From: a bacterium
GTDB lineage: Bacteria; Sumerlaeota; Sumerlaeia; MVZB01
Direction: 5' to 3'
Assembly: GCA_021372575.1 (NCBI GenBank)
Contig: JAJFUE010000203.1
Coordinates: forward strand, 1 to 48,970
DNA length: 48,970 bases
Below are positions 16,018 to 23,731 of the stretch, in pieces. The stretch's first letter is position 1. Each line of letters opens with the position of its first letter. Under the pieces are notes generated by a model. That model worked only from the letters and a program-made list of their open reading frames with translations, did not search any database and was not told the origin of the DNA. The position numbers and the translations under genes were made by a program.

Positions 16018-17136
16018 TTACCCCTCTTTCGCATACACGGCGGCGATTTCGGCACGTAGTTGCGGAAGGCTGGATGTTCGCACGGCATCGCGGATTCTTT
16101 CCATCAGCCGCCAGAAGAATGTCAGGTTGTGGCCCGTCAGCAGGCGCGAACTTAAAATCTCGTTGCATGTATATAAATGCCGTAGATACGCGCGCGAGTA
16201 TTTCCGGCACGCTTCGCACGGGCAGCCGTCTTCGAGCGGTGCGTCATCCTCCGCGTATTGCGCCTGCTTCATCGAGCGCACGCCTTCGAACGTGAAGACC
16301 CGGCCGTTGCGCGCGTTGCGCGTCGGCACGACGCAGTCGAACATATCGACGCCGCGCGCGACCATATCAATTAAATTCAATGGCAACCCGATTCCCATTG
16401 CGTATCGTGGCTTCTCTTCCGGCAGCGGGCCGATCGCCGCCTCAAGCATCGACATCATGAGCGGCTCGGGCTCGCCGACCGAGAGTCCGCCGATCGCGTA
16501 GCCTGGCAGATCGATTTCGGCCGTGTGCCGCGCGCTGTAGTCCCGCAGCTCCGGATTGAAATGCCCCTGCACGATGCCGAACAGGTGGCTCGTGTCCTTG
16601 CGCGGCTCGTGTGCGCGCTTGCACCTCTCCAGCCACCTCAACGTCATCTCCACCGACGCGCGCACCGCTTCGGCCGGCGCATCAAAGTCCAAACACTCGT
16701 CAAACGCCATCACAATGTCGCTGCCGAGTCGGTGTTGGATTGTGATCGAATCCTCGGGCCGGATCCTGACCTTCGCGCCGTCGTACGGCGAGCTGAATTC
16801 CGCCCCCTCCTCACTTATTTTCCTCATGTCGGCAAGCGAATAGACCTGGAACCCGCCCGAGTCGGTAAGGATCGCGTGCGGCCAGTTCATGAATTTGTGC
16901 AGCCCGCCGAGCCGCTCGATCAGTTCGCTTCCCGGCCGCAAATGCAAATGAAATGTATTTCCTAATATTAACTTATACCCAATTTCCGCGACCTCTTCCG
17001 GCAGCATGGCCTTGACGGTCCCGCGCGTGCCGACGGGCATGAACGCGGGGGTTTCGATCTCGCACCCGCGCAGGTGAAGAACACCAGTGCGCGCGCGTGA
17101 ATTCGGGTCGCGGGATGTGATCGAGAAAAGAGCCAT
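16018..17136 (-). CDS. tgt: Queuine tRNA-ribosyltransferase
   Basis: 372 residues, the normal length for bacterial Tgt. The enzyme swaps guanine-34 for preQ1 in GUN-anticodon tRNAs in the cytoplasm. Visible hallmarks are TPAFMPVGTRGTVK near residue 29, LILGNTFHL, the active-site TDSGGFQV (Asp92), FGIVQGH, GYAIGGLSVGEP, and the nucleophile block GVDMFDCVVPTRNARNG (262-278). The structural zinc ligands are Cys305, Cys307, Cys310 (CPCEAC) and His336 (TGHN). The start ATG is preceded by AAGGA about 13 bases upstream. It lies downstream of the YfhO-like gene and upstream of the small regulator. No other queuosine gene is visible here. Confidence 0.97.
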   Translation of the reverse strand: MALFSITSRDPNSRARTGVLHLRGCEIETPAFMPVGTRGTVKAMLPEEVAEIGYKLILGNTFHLHLRPGSELIERLGGLHKFMNWPHAILTDSGGFQVYSLADMRKISEEGAEFSSPYDGAKVRIRPEDSITIQHRLGSDIVMAFDECLDFDAPAEAVRASVEMTLRWLERCKRAHEPRKDTSHLFGIVQGHFNPELRDYSARHTAEIDLPGYAIGGLSVGEPEPLMMSMLEAAIGPLPEEKPRYAMGIGLPLNLIDMVARGVDMFDCVVPTRNARNGRVFTFEGVRSMKQAQYAEDDAPLEDGCPCEACRKYSRAYLRHLYTCNEILSSRLLTGHNLTFFWRLMERIRDAVRTSSLPQLRAEIAAVYAKEG

Positions 17137-17155
17137 AAAACAAACAAATCCTTGT

Positions 17156-17194
17156 CACGAAATGCACGAAATAGACTCACGAAAGACACGAAAA
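17156..17194. repeat. Iterated CACGAAA word upstream of tgt
   Basis: Four copies of CACGAAA (or CACGAAAT) separated by two to seven bases fill most of the 68-base gap between the YfhO-like gene and tgt, 20-58 bases before the tgt start codon. Confidence 0.7.
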
Positions 17195-17204
17195 TGTATT
17201 TGGA

Positions 17205-19703
17205 TTATGAGTCAGGCGCCACAAGGCCTGGTTTGGTTTCCCTGATCAAATTAAATCCAATCATAAATCCAATGAATGCCAATGAAAGCAGCGTGAAATA
17301 AATCCCCACGCGCTGGCTCACGGGATCGTAGTAGAGCTCGAACGCGTTCTGCCCGGCCGGCGCCAGAATGCCCACGAAATATCCGTCGAGCCGCATGAGA
17401 CGAGTGTCGGCTTCCTGGCCGTTCATGAGCAGCCGCCAGCCGGGCGCCCACGGCTGGGCAAGCTCAATCGGCCCGTGATGGATCGTCGTGATCCGCAGAT
17501 CGATCCGGCCCGGTCCGGTCGGGAAGACGCGCGCCTGCAGGTGCATGTCGGGCAGGCCGACGCTCTTGCCGAAGTATTCGGGCTTATTATCAACGTCGTC
17601 GTTGGTGACCGTCGTCGATTCATACGGGTTGAAATTCGGCTGCGCGAGCCGGTCGAGCAGCGCCTTCCAATCCGCGACGACCTTCAGGTGCCGCACCTGC
17701 CGAATGTATTCGACGCGCGGGTTATACAAAAGGTGAAGCTGCCGGTTCGGGCTTTGCTCGACGATTTGCCATCCGGGCGGCGGTGCCATTCCGGTCGGCG
17801 TGATCATGAACTGCATCCCGAACAGCCGCGCGAAATTAAGATTCGTGAACCCGAGCTTCGATAAAAGATCGAAATACCGGCCGTACGCGACAGGGTGGTA
17901 GCCGTGAACCGACGCGATCTCAAGGAAGTGCTTGGTGTCGGAAAGCGTGAGCGCCTGGTTCGAAAGTTCGTTGCCGAGATGAATATAGCGCACCGGCTCG
18001 TCCTCGCGGCCCCAGCGCTCCAGCGCCCAGTGATGCGTCAGCCATTCCTCGTAGGGCCTGGCGTAAATCGCCGTCCAGAACGGCCGGTCGTTGGCGACAA
18101 GGTCCCGACCCCATGCAACGACAATCAGGCCGATGAGTACCGGCGCAAGCACACGACGCGAGGGTAGCAAATTACCGCGCGCGACGATGAGCGCCCAGAC
18201 AATCATCGGCGTGATGATCGTCAGCAAACCCCAGATCGTGTGGCGCGCCGCCGCAAGCACGAGGATCGACGTGTGCGTCTCGGGCGTGTCGGGGATTTGG
18301 ATCCACGACAGCGCAATGGCGCCCGCGATCGCGCAGGCCATGGCGGTGCCGATCGCTGACAGGTCGATCCTGGAGAATGCGCGCCGGCTCGGTTTCGATC
18401 CCAGTCCGAAGAACGAATTCGCCCCGATTGCCGCAGCCATCGACATGCCGTAGGCGAACACGGCCATCATCGTTGACGGCGATCGGAAGTGCGCGAGGCC
18501 GGGGATGATGGCGAGCGCGAGCTTGTAGAAGTGCGGGAGATACCGGCCCATGCTGAGAAGCAATGCGGCGGCGGCGAGCAGGATGTAACCCAGCGCGCCA
18601 TTGTTCCAGAGCAAACTGAAATATGAACTCCTGACTGAAATTCCGTCCTCAATTCGAGGGGCTGAAAAGCCAATCAACAGACCGAAAATCGCGAAGATCA
18701 GGACGCCCGCGCCGACGTAGTCGCTCACGACGCGTTCGGGCGCGAGCTTGATGGGGGAGTCCGGCAGGCTTTCGCCGTAACGGCCGACATAACTGCCGCG
18801 CCCGTTTGGCATGGAATCGCCGAGCAGCCGAGGCAGCGCGAATTCAATCGCCTCTTCCAGCGGCAGCGAACCGCGCGTTTCGTCTTCCCACGAAAGTTTC
18901 CCCTGCCGGTTCGAGAGCCGCGCGAATTCCACGGTCGGGACCCAGAACGCGGCCGAAAGCCCGAGCGCCAGCGCGACCGCCATCAGCCCCCAACCCAACT
19001 TTCGGAAAAAAGATTCGCCCGATCCGACCGATGTTTTAACAATAGCCGCAATAGCTTCCAGCCCGCCGGCCACGAGCGTGAGCCACACGATTTGCAGATG
19101 CCCCGCCGTGATTTGCAGCGCGAGGCCGAATGCAAACGGAATGAGGCCGCGGCGCGGCCGGTCGCCCGCAAGCTCGCGCATGCCCGTCGTGACGACCGGC
19201 AGCCACGCCAGCGTTTGCAGTTTTTGAATGTGGCCCGGGCCGACGAGCGTCGCCAAATGCCCGCCGAAACCCCATGAAAGTCCGGCCAGCCCCGCCGCGA
19301 GCCAGCCAAGCCCGCGCCGCCGGCACGCCCACGCCATCGCCATCGCCGCCAGCATTAAATGCAATGGATATTGAATATTAAATGCCAATGGAAATCGCAG
19401 AAACGCGCTCAGCCAGCTCGGCGGGTAAAACGGCATGAACGTCTGCGATGCGACGAACGGCTCGCCGGCGAACCACGACGGGTTCCACAGTGGGATGCGG
19501 CCGGTCTGGCGAATCTGCTGCCAGCCCCACCACATCGCCGGGTAGTCGTGGCTGACCGTGTCCTGTCCGGCGAGGACCGAATTGCCCAGGTTCATCGCGA
19601 TGTCGGGCCCTTGTTCGCGCGGGCTGATCTCGAACGACAGCCACGCCGCCGCCGCGACCCACGCGCAAAGCCAAACGAGGATCTGGATCGAAGACCGCCG
19701 CAT
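17205..19703 (-). CDS. YfhO-like polytopic membrane protein
   Basis: 832 residues with a dozen or more hydrophobic segments through about residue 510, and a soluble C-terminal region before a last helix near 795-815. The N-terminal motif set (MNLGNSVLAGQD, DYPAMWWGWQQIRQTGRIPLWNP split across residues 37-77, FPLALNIQ-like, WGFGGHLATLVGPGH) is that of the YfhO family, GT-C-type membrane proteins linked to glycosylation of teichoic acids or other surface polymers. The donor is expected to be a polyprenyl-phosphate sugar. The start codon overlaps the stop of the upstream glycosidase-like gene by one base (TGATG), so translation is likely coupled. No specific acceptor can be read from the sequence. 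Confidence 0.82.
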   Translation of the reverse strand: MRRSSIQILVWLCAWVAAAAWLSFEISPREQGPDIAMNLGNSVLAGQDTVSHDYPAMWWGWQQIRQTGRIPLWNPSWFAGEPFVASQTFMPFYPPSWLSAFLRFPLAFNIQYPLHLMLAAMAMAWACRRRGLGWLAAGLAGLSWGFGGHLATLVGPGHIQKLQTLAWLPVVTTGMRELAGDRPRRGLIPFAFGLALQITAGHLQIVWLTLVAGGLEAIAAIVKTSVGSGESFFRKLGWGLMAVALALGLSAAFWVPTVEFARLSNRQGKLSWEDETRGSLPLEEAIEFALPRLLGDSMPNGRGSYVGRYGESLPDSPIKLAPERVVSDYVGAGVLIFAIFGLLIGFSAPRIEDGISVRSSYFSLLWNNGALGYILLAAAALLLSMGRYLPHFYKLALAIIPGLAHFRSPSTMMAVFAYGMSMAAAIGANSFFGLGSKPSRRAFSRIDLSAIGTAMACAIAGAIALSWIQIPDTPETHTSILVLAAARHTIWGLLTIITPMIVWALIVARGNLLPSRRVLAPVLIGLIVVAWGRDLVANDRPFWTAIYARPYEEWLTHHWALERWGREDEPVRYIHLGNELSNQALTLSDTKHFLEIASVHGYHPVAYGRYFDLLSKLGFTNLNFARLFGMQFMITPTGMAPPPGWQIVEQSPNRQLHLLYNPRVEYIRQVRHLKVVADWKALLDRLAQPNFNPYESTTVTNDDVDNKPEYFGKSVGLPDMHLQARVFPTGPGRIDLRITTIHHGPIELAQPWAPGWRLLMNGQEADTRLMRLDGYFVGILAPAGQNAFELYYDPVSQRVGIYFTLLSLAFIGFMIGFNLIRETKPGLVAPDS

Positions 19704-21133
19704 CAGGCGCGCACGTCCAGGCCGGCCATGCGCACAAACCGCCGCGCAAGGCCAAGATATCGCATCACGTCGTCATCGACCTGGAGTGGCTCGAGCCGCC
19801 CGCGCCGGATGAACTGCTCCAGACCGAGCAGGTTCTGCTCGATCACCTGCAGCATCGAGAAGTTGTCGGGCAGTGGCAGCTGGCGCGTGAGGATGCGCAG
19901 CATGTCGGCCATCAGCGTCCCCAGCGGGCTTCCGTCCTGGTGGCGCAGCCGCACCTGGTCGAGCAGCCAGATCGCCGTGCGCACCGGGTTGGCCTCGGCG
20001 ATCATCGCTGGCTCGCTGAAATACGATTCGCGGATCGCCTGTGCCTCGTCGCTGCTGAGCAAATGCTGAAATTGGGCGATAAATCCGGGAATCGGGTAGC
20101 GATACAGCACCCGGATCGGGATGCGCAGGCTCGCCGGATCCTCGACGGTCACGATGGGCGAGAACAGAACGCGGTCCCCGAGGTACGCGTAATCGGCGGC
20201 GACGCGCGTCCCCAGGTCCGCGCTCAGCGGTTCGTCGTCGGGATCGATCAGCAACTCATCGACGGCCCCGCTGTCCATGAGTTCCGGCCAGTCCATCAGG
20301 CGCACGTTGCGGTCGATCACGCGCTGCGTCGGCGGTTCGGCGCGCCAGTGCGGCCGCGCCCGGCAGATGAACCGCAGCGCCCGCCGCGCGCGCAGGATGC
20401 GGTGGCGCAGGTAATCGAGCGTCTCGTGCGACATCTGAAGCTGCCACGCCCGCACGCGCTCGATGTTCGAGCCCGCATCGACCGCCAGGTCCGCCTCGGG
20501 ATAAGCCTCGCGATACTGCGCCTTGCACGACTCGCAAAAGCAATACGGGAAATCGCCCAGCGGCCCGCCGTGCAGGCCGTAGCTGCTGTAATACAGCACG
20601 GCGCCCGTGATGGGATAGGCGTGCGCCACCTCCGTCAGCACGTCGCCGATGTAGCGCCGGTAATCGGGGTTGAGCGGGCACGGGTGCCAGAGCTCGTAAC
20701 GCCGGTGATAGCCGCTTTGATAATCGGGATGCGTGCGCAGCCGCCAGTCGGGATGGCTGTGCAGCAGCTTGTGATCGGCGATCGAAAAGCGCGGGTGGAA
20801 ATTGAACGGCCGCCCGTACGCCCACACGGACAGTCCCGATGCCGCGGCGATCCGGCAGGCCGTGGCCAGCGGATTCCACTTGCTGAACAGCGGGCTGATG
20901 CGCTTCATCCCGTATGAGCGCGCCGCCTCGCTCGGGAACAGCGTCCAGCCGTTGTTGTAAATGGGGAACAGCAGCAGGTTGAAGCCCGCCTGCGCCGCGC
21001 GCTGGATTTCGTTTTCGAGCGACACCGGCGACAGCCCGCGCAGCAGGTTGATGATATACCCCCGCGTCTGCGGCACGGCAACGTGCGCCGTTTCGGAGGG
21101 AAGCGGCCGGAGCATGGCGGCGAGAGCGTTCAT
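19703..21133 (-). CDS. GHL10-type glycoside-hydrolase-like protein
   Basis: 476 residues. The N-terminal 230 residues follow the GHL10 (DUF187-like) TIM-barrel pattern: RGYIINLLRGLSPVSLENEI, then AAQAGFNLLLFPIYNNGWTLFPS with the family's Y/FPS, the WNPLATACRIAAASGLSVWAYG strand, and a WHPCPLNPDYRRYIGDVLTEV helix. A CxxC pair in CFCESC near residue 200 could bind metal. No signal peptide is visible, so it is probably cytoplasmic unless exported by another route, which is odd for a glycosidase-like protein. It is translationally coupled to the YfhO-like gene. Whether it hydrolyses a glycan is unknown. Confidence 0.68.
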   Translation of the reverse strand: MNALAAMLRPLPSETAHVAVPQTRGYIINLLRGLSPVSLENEIQRAAQAGFNLLLFPIYNNGWTLFPSEAARSYGMKRISPLFSKWNPLATACRIAAASGLSVWAYGRPFNFHPRFSIADHKLLHSHPDWRLRTHPDYQSGYHRRYELWHPCPLNPDYRRYIGDVLTEVAHAYPITGAVLYYSSYGLHGGPLGDFPYCFCESCKAQYREAYPEADLAVDAGSNIERVRAWQLQMSHETLDYLRHRILRARRALRFICRARPHWRAEPPTQRVIDRNVRLMDWPELMDSGAVDELLIDPDDEPLSADLGTRVAADYAYLGDRVLFSPIVTVEDPASLRIPIRVLYRYPIPGFIAQFQHLLSSDEAQAIRESYFSEPAMIAEANPVRTAIWLLDQVRLRHQDGSPLGTLMADMLRILTRQLPLPDNFSMLQVIEQNLLGLEQFIRRGRLEPLQVDDDVMRYLGLARRFVRMAGLDVRA

Positions 21134-21142
21134 TCAACCAAT

Positions 21143-21177
21143 GTCCTGAGTCCTGAGTGCTGAGTCCTGAGACTGGA
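21143..21177. repeat. Iterated 7-base word GTCCTGA
   Basis: Units GTCCTGA, GTCCTGA, GTGCTGA, GTCCTGA plus a degenerate fifth, at a strict 7-base period, end nine bases upstream of the start codon of the glycosidase-like gene. A shorter copy (GTCCTGAGTCCT) occurs at 23465-23476. Confidence 0.8.
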
Positions 21178-21342
21178 TTCAGGTTTGAAAAAGGATACTT
21201 CAGCCCGCAACGAATCGACAAGCTGAAGCTGAAGACGGACAAAGACTGGATGATGGCTTGCGGCTGCAGCGCGTTGTGATAAGATGTTTGGCGGAGTTGG
21301 CCGCGCGGCCGGCTCGAGTCTGTTTGTTGAGGCCTCACCACG

Positions 21343-22500
21343 ATGACCGTTTCGAGCGGCGCCAATCAGGCCGCCGGCGCCGAAGTCCCCTTGCAAGATC
21401 TGGAAATCCCATGCGGGCGGCGAAGCTGGGTTGAAATCGATGTGGGCGCGCTGCGGCGCAACGCCGCGCGGTTTGTCGCGCGCATGCCCGCCGGCGGGCG
21501 GTTCATCCCCGCCGTCAAGAAAAACGGCTATGGCCATGGCGTGCTGACCGTCATGCGCGTGCTCAAGGATTTCCCCGAGTTCGCCGTGGCCGCCGTCTCC
21601 GAGTTCGACGAGGCGCTCGCCCTGCGCGCCGAATTCGACGGTCCGATCCTCTGTTTCGCCGTCCTCACCGGCGAGGCGCTCTGCGAGGCCGTCGAGGCCG
21701 GCATCATCCTGACCGTGACGAACCTCGACGAGGCCGCCGAAGCCGATCGCGCCGCCGCCGAGGTCGGCCGCCCCGCCGCCGCGCATTTCAAGCTCGACAC
21801 CGGCATGGGCCGCATCGGCCGGCTTCCCGATGAGGCGCTGCCGCAGATGCCGGCGATCCTTGCCCTCGAGCGCCTGCGCATCGAGGGCCTTTACACGCAC
21901 CTCGCCAACGGCTGGGCCGATCCAGAGGGCGCGCGCCGCCAGTGGACGCGCCTGCGCGAGTTCCAGCATCTGGCCGGCCTCGAAGCCGTCCCGTGCCACA
22001 TCGGCGGGTCGGACGCGCTCGTCCTCGGCACGATCGCCTCGCCGAACGTGTGGCTGCGCACCGGCATCGTGCTCTACGGCGATCACCCCGGCGTCGCCGG
22101 CCTCGAGCCCGTGATGACGTTTAAGTCGCACGTCGTCTATCGGCGCTCCGTGCCGGCGGGCACCACCATTTCCTACGGCATGACGTTCACGACGGGCCGC
22201 CCGACGGAGCTCGCGGTCATCGGCGCCGGCTACGGCAACGGCTACCCACGCGCGCTTTCCGGCCGCGGCGAGGTCCTGCTCGGCGGCGTGCGCCGCCCGA
22301 TCCTCGGCCGCGTCTGCATGGATCAGTTCATGGTCGATGTGACCGACGGCCCGTCCGTCGCCGTCGGCGACGAAGCGGTCCTGTTCGGCAAGCAGGGCCA
22401 GGCGATCCTGCCCGCCGCCGAACTCGCCGAAAAAGCCGGAACGATTTCATACGAAATGTTCTGCCTGGCCGGCCAGCTGAACAAGCGCTACGAAGTTTGA
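21343..22500 (+). CDS. alr: Alanine racemase
   Basis: 385 residues. PLP-dependent interconversion of L- and D-alanine supplies D-alanine for peptidoglycan. The fold-III racemase features are the PLP lysine Lys59 in AVKKNGYGHG, KLDTGMGRIG, IEGLYTHLANG, RTGIVLYGDHPG, the catalytic tyrosine in ISYGMTF, and RVCMDQFMVDV. The PLP motif deviates from the usual VKANAYGHG by Lys and Gly at the two alanine positions. The first 25 residues precede the conserved WVEIDVGALRRN and are an extra N-terminal extension, so a later start cannot be excluded. GAGG lies ten bases upstream of the ATG. Confidence 0.95.
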   Translation: MTVSSGANQAAGAEVPLQDLEIPCGRRSWVEIDVGALRRNAARFVARMPAGGRFIPAVKKNGYGHGVLTVMRVLKDFPEFAVAAVSEFDEALALRAEFDGPILCFAVLTGEALCEAVEAGIILTVTNLDEAAEADRAAAEVGRPAAAHFKLDTGMGRIGRLPDEALPQMPAILALERLRIEGLYTHLANGWADPEGARRQWTRLREFQHLAGLEAVPCHIGGSDALVLGTIASPNVWLRTGIVLYGDHPGVAGLEPVMTFKSHVVYRRSVPAGTTISYGMTFTTGRPTELAVIGAGYGNGYPRALSGRGEVLLGGVRRPILGRVCMDQFMVDVTDGPSVAVGDEAVLFGKQGQAILPAAELAEKAGTISYEMFCLAGQLNKRYEV

Positions 22501-22550
22501 TCGAAAAACTGTGCCGGCATGAACGCCGTCGTCGGTGACTCATCAAGCAA

Positions 22551-22673
22551 AGCCCCGGCAGGGGCGAAACAAGTTAGCCCGGGGCGTCAGCCCTGGGTCA
22601 AGGTGCATCTCTCATTTTTTCCCCGAGCCCCAGCAGGGGCGACACAATGAGCCAGGCGAATCTGTGTCGCCCA
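22551..22673. repeat. Palindromic repeat, AGCCCCGGCAGGGGCGA family (copy 1)
   Basis: Compound element between the convergent alr and methyltransferase genes: a GCCCC-GGCA-GGGGC hairpin (22551-22565), an AGCCCGGGGC/GCCCTGGGT hairpin (22587-22608), then AGCCCCAGCAGGGGCGACACA (22626 onward) paired with TGTGTCGCCC at 22663-22672. Related copies lie at 31893-31954 and 48815-48877. Confidence 0.75.
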
Positions 22674-22704
22674 TGAACCGCTCTCACCCCGCCGCGATAC
22701 GACC

Positions 22705-22740
22705 TTCTTACGTCCTTTTCGTCCTTTCGGTCCTTTTCGC
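22705..22740. repeat. Iterated AAAGGACG word at methyltransferase 3' end
   Basis: On the minus strand, three near-copies of AAAAGGACG run through the last codons and stop of the methyltransferase gene. They encode its KRTERTKRT tail, which does not look like family sequence. Confidence 0.65.
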
Positions 22741-23463
22741 GAAAATCAACAGCCGATCCGATTCATGCGCGTCGAACGCGCGGCCGGTGAAGTCTCCAAA
22801 CGTGCGCTCGATCGTGAACCCCGCCCGCTCGAGCATGCGCCTGATCTGTGCGGGCGTGTAGAGCCGCAGCTTGTAGCCGGCCTGCTCCCTGCCGCCGGGC
22901 CAACGCCAGCGCGTGCGGTTGTGCACCGTCTGCGTCGGCGCGTCCCAGCGGAACTCCTCGATCGCCTCGTATTGTGCGTTCGCGTATCGGATCACCGGCT
23001 CGCGGCGCACGGTCGCGATCAACGCCCGGCGGTTCGGCAGGTCCATCACGAGCCGCCCCCCGGGCTTGAGCACGCGCGCCATTTCGGCCAGCGCGCGCCG
23101 GTCGCCGTCGGTCCCGTATTCAAAATATCCGAAGTTGTTCAGCAGGTTGAGGACGGCGTCGAACGACGCGTCGCCGGACGGCACCCGCCGCATGTCGCAG
23201 CACATCGCGGCCGCGATTTTCTTCCTGCGGATTGGAATCAGGTACTCGGGATTCAGATCCCCGCCGACTAGCCGCAGGTCGGGCCGCACCGCATGGATCT
23301 CCTCCAGGTGCCGGCCGTAGGCGCACGGCAGGTCGAGCCAGCGCCGGCCTTTCCCCGGCTGCAGCCGCGCCAGCAGGAATGCGACCTCGGCGCGCGTCTG
23401 CTCAACCGGCAGCAGCCACCGCCGGTAGAATTCATGATAGGCCTTGCCGAAGTACGGATGAAT
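22708..23463 (-). CDS. Class I SAM-dependent methyltransferase lacking a canonical start codon
   Basis: About 250 residues if read from an ATT codon at 23461-23463. The conserved part is HPYFGKAYHEFYRRW, then LLPVEQTRAEVAFLL, SAM motif I WLDLPCAYGRHLEEI, motif II LVGGDLNPEYL, FDAVLNLLNNFGYF, and LKPGGRLVMDLPNR. The first ATG/GTG/TTG in frame is a GTG at 23287-23289, which would cut off motif I. Going upstream from 23463 the frame stays open through repeat DNA but has no ATG, GTG or TTG before a TGA near 23600. Either translation starts at ATT, or repeat insertion removed the native start and this is a decaying gene. The tail is also repeat-derived. It is the last gene of the LolD-LptF/G run. 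Confidence 0.7.
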   Translation of the reverse strand: MHPYFGKAYHEFYRRWLLPVEQTRAEVAFLLARLQPGKGRRWLDLPCAYGRHLEEIHAVRPDLRLVGGDLNPEYLIPIRRKKIAAAMCCDMRRVPSGDASFDAVLNLLNNFGYFEYGTDGDRRALAEMARVLKPGGRLVMDLPNRRALIATVRREPVIRYANAQYEAIEEFRWDAPTQTVHNRTRWRWPGGREQAGYKLRLYTPAQIRRMLERAGFTIERTFGDFTGRAFDAHESDRLLIFAKRTERTKRT

Positions 23464-23478
23464 AGTCCTGAGTCCTTG
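23464..23478. repeat. Short GTCCTGA word next to methyltransferase 5' end
   Basis: GTCCTGAGTCCTTGG, the same word as the four-unit array at 21143-21177, abuts the first plausible codon of the methyltransferase gene. Confidence 0.5.
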
Positions 23479-23490
23479 GCAGGGTGTTGA

Positions 23491-23580
23491 AATAGTCCCG
23501 AAGGGACGGCCGCTTTCAGCCCGCCACGGTAGTGGCGGTGAAAAAGCCCAATAAAATCGTAAGTCCTGGAGGGACGACCG
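23491..23580. repeat. Palindromic repeat, GTCCCGAAGGGAC family
   Basis: Three hairpins in line: GTCCCGAAGGGAC (23495-23507 region), CCGCCACGGTAGTGGCGG (23521-23538), and GTCCTGGAGGGAC (23563-23575). The spacing and the different loops suggest one composite element rather than chance palindromes. It lies between the LptF/G and methyltransferase genes. Confidence 0.7.
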
Positions 23581-23654
23581 AATACATGATTCGGATGGAA
23601 TTCATTTATCAACGCCCTGTTCGTGCTTGGTCCTTGGTTTGAAGAAGTACGGAG

Positions 23655-23731
23655 TGCATAATGCGGAGTGCGGAATTTTAGAATTTCGGATTTCGAATTT
23701 GTTTCGAATTTCGGGTTTCGAAATTCGGATT
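23655..23731. repeat. Iterated GCGGAGTGCGGA and TTTCGAATTTCG words
   Basis: GCGGAGTGCGGA (23663-23674, also at 40567-40578) is followed by an AT-rich array of TTTCGGA, TTTCGAA, TTTCGAA, TTTCGGG, TTTCGAA units at seven- to twelve-base spacing, ending at the LptF/G stop codon. Confidence 0.6.

Noticed and set aside
15914-16219. Upstream extension of the small regulator frame
   Set aside because: It overlaps the 3' end of tgt and lacks family similarity; a Shine-Dalgarno supports the start at 15911-15913.
22535-22861. A 108-codon plus-strand frame downstream of alr
   Set aside because: Its peptide (KPRQGRNKLARGVSPG) is the translation of the palindromic repeat and the antisense of the methyltransferase.
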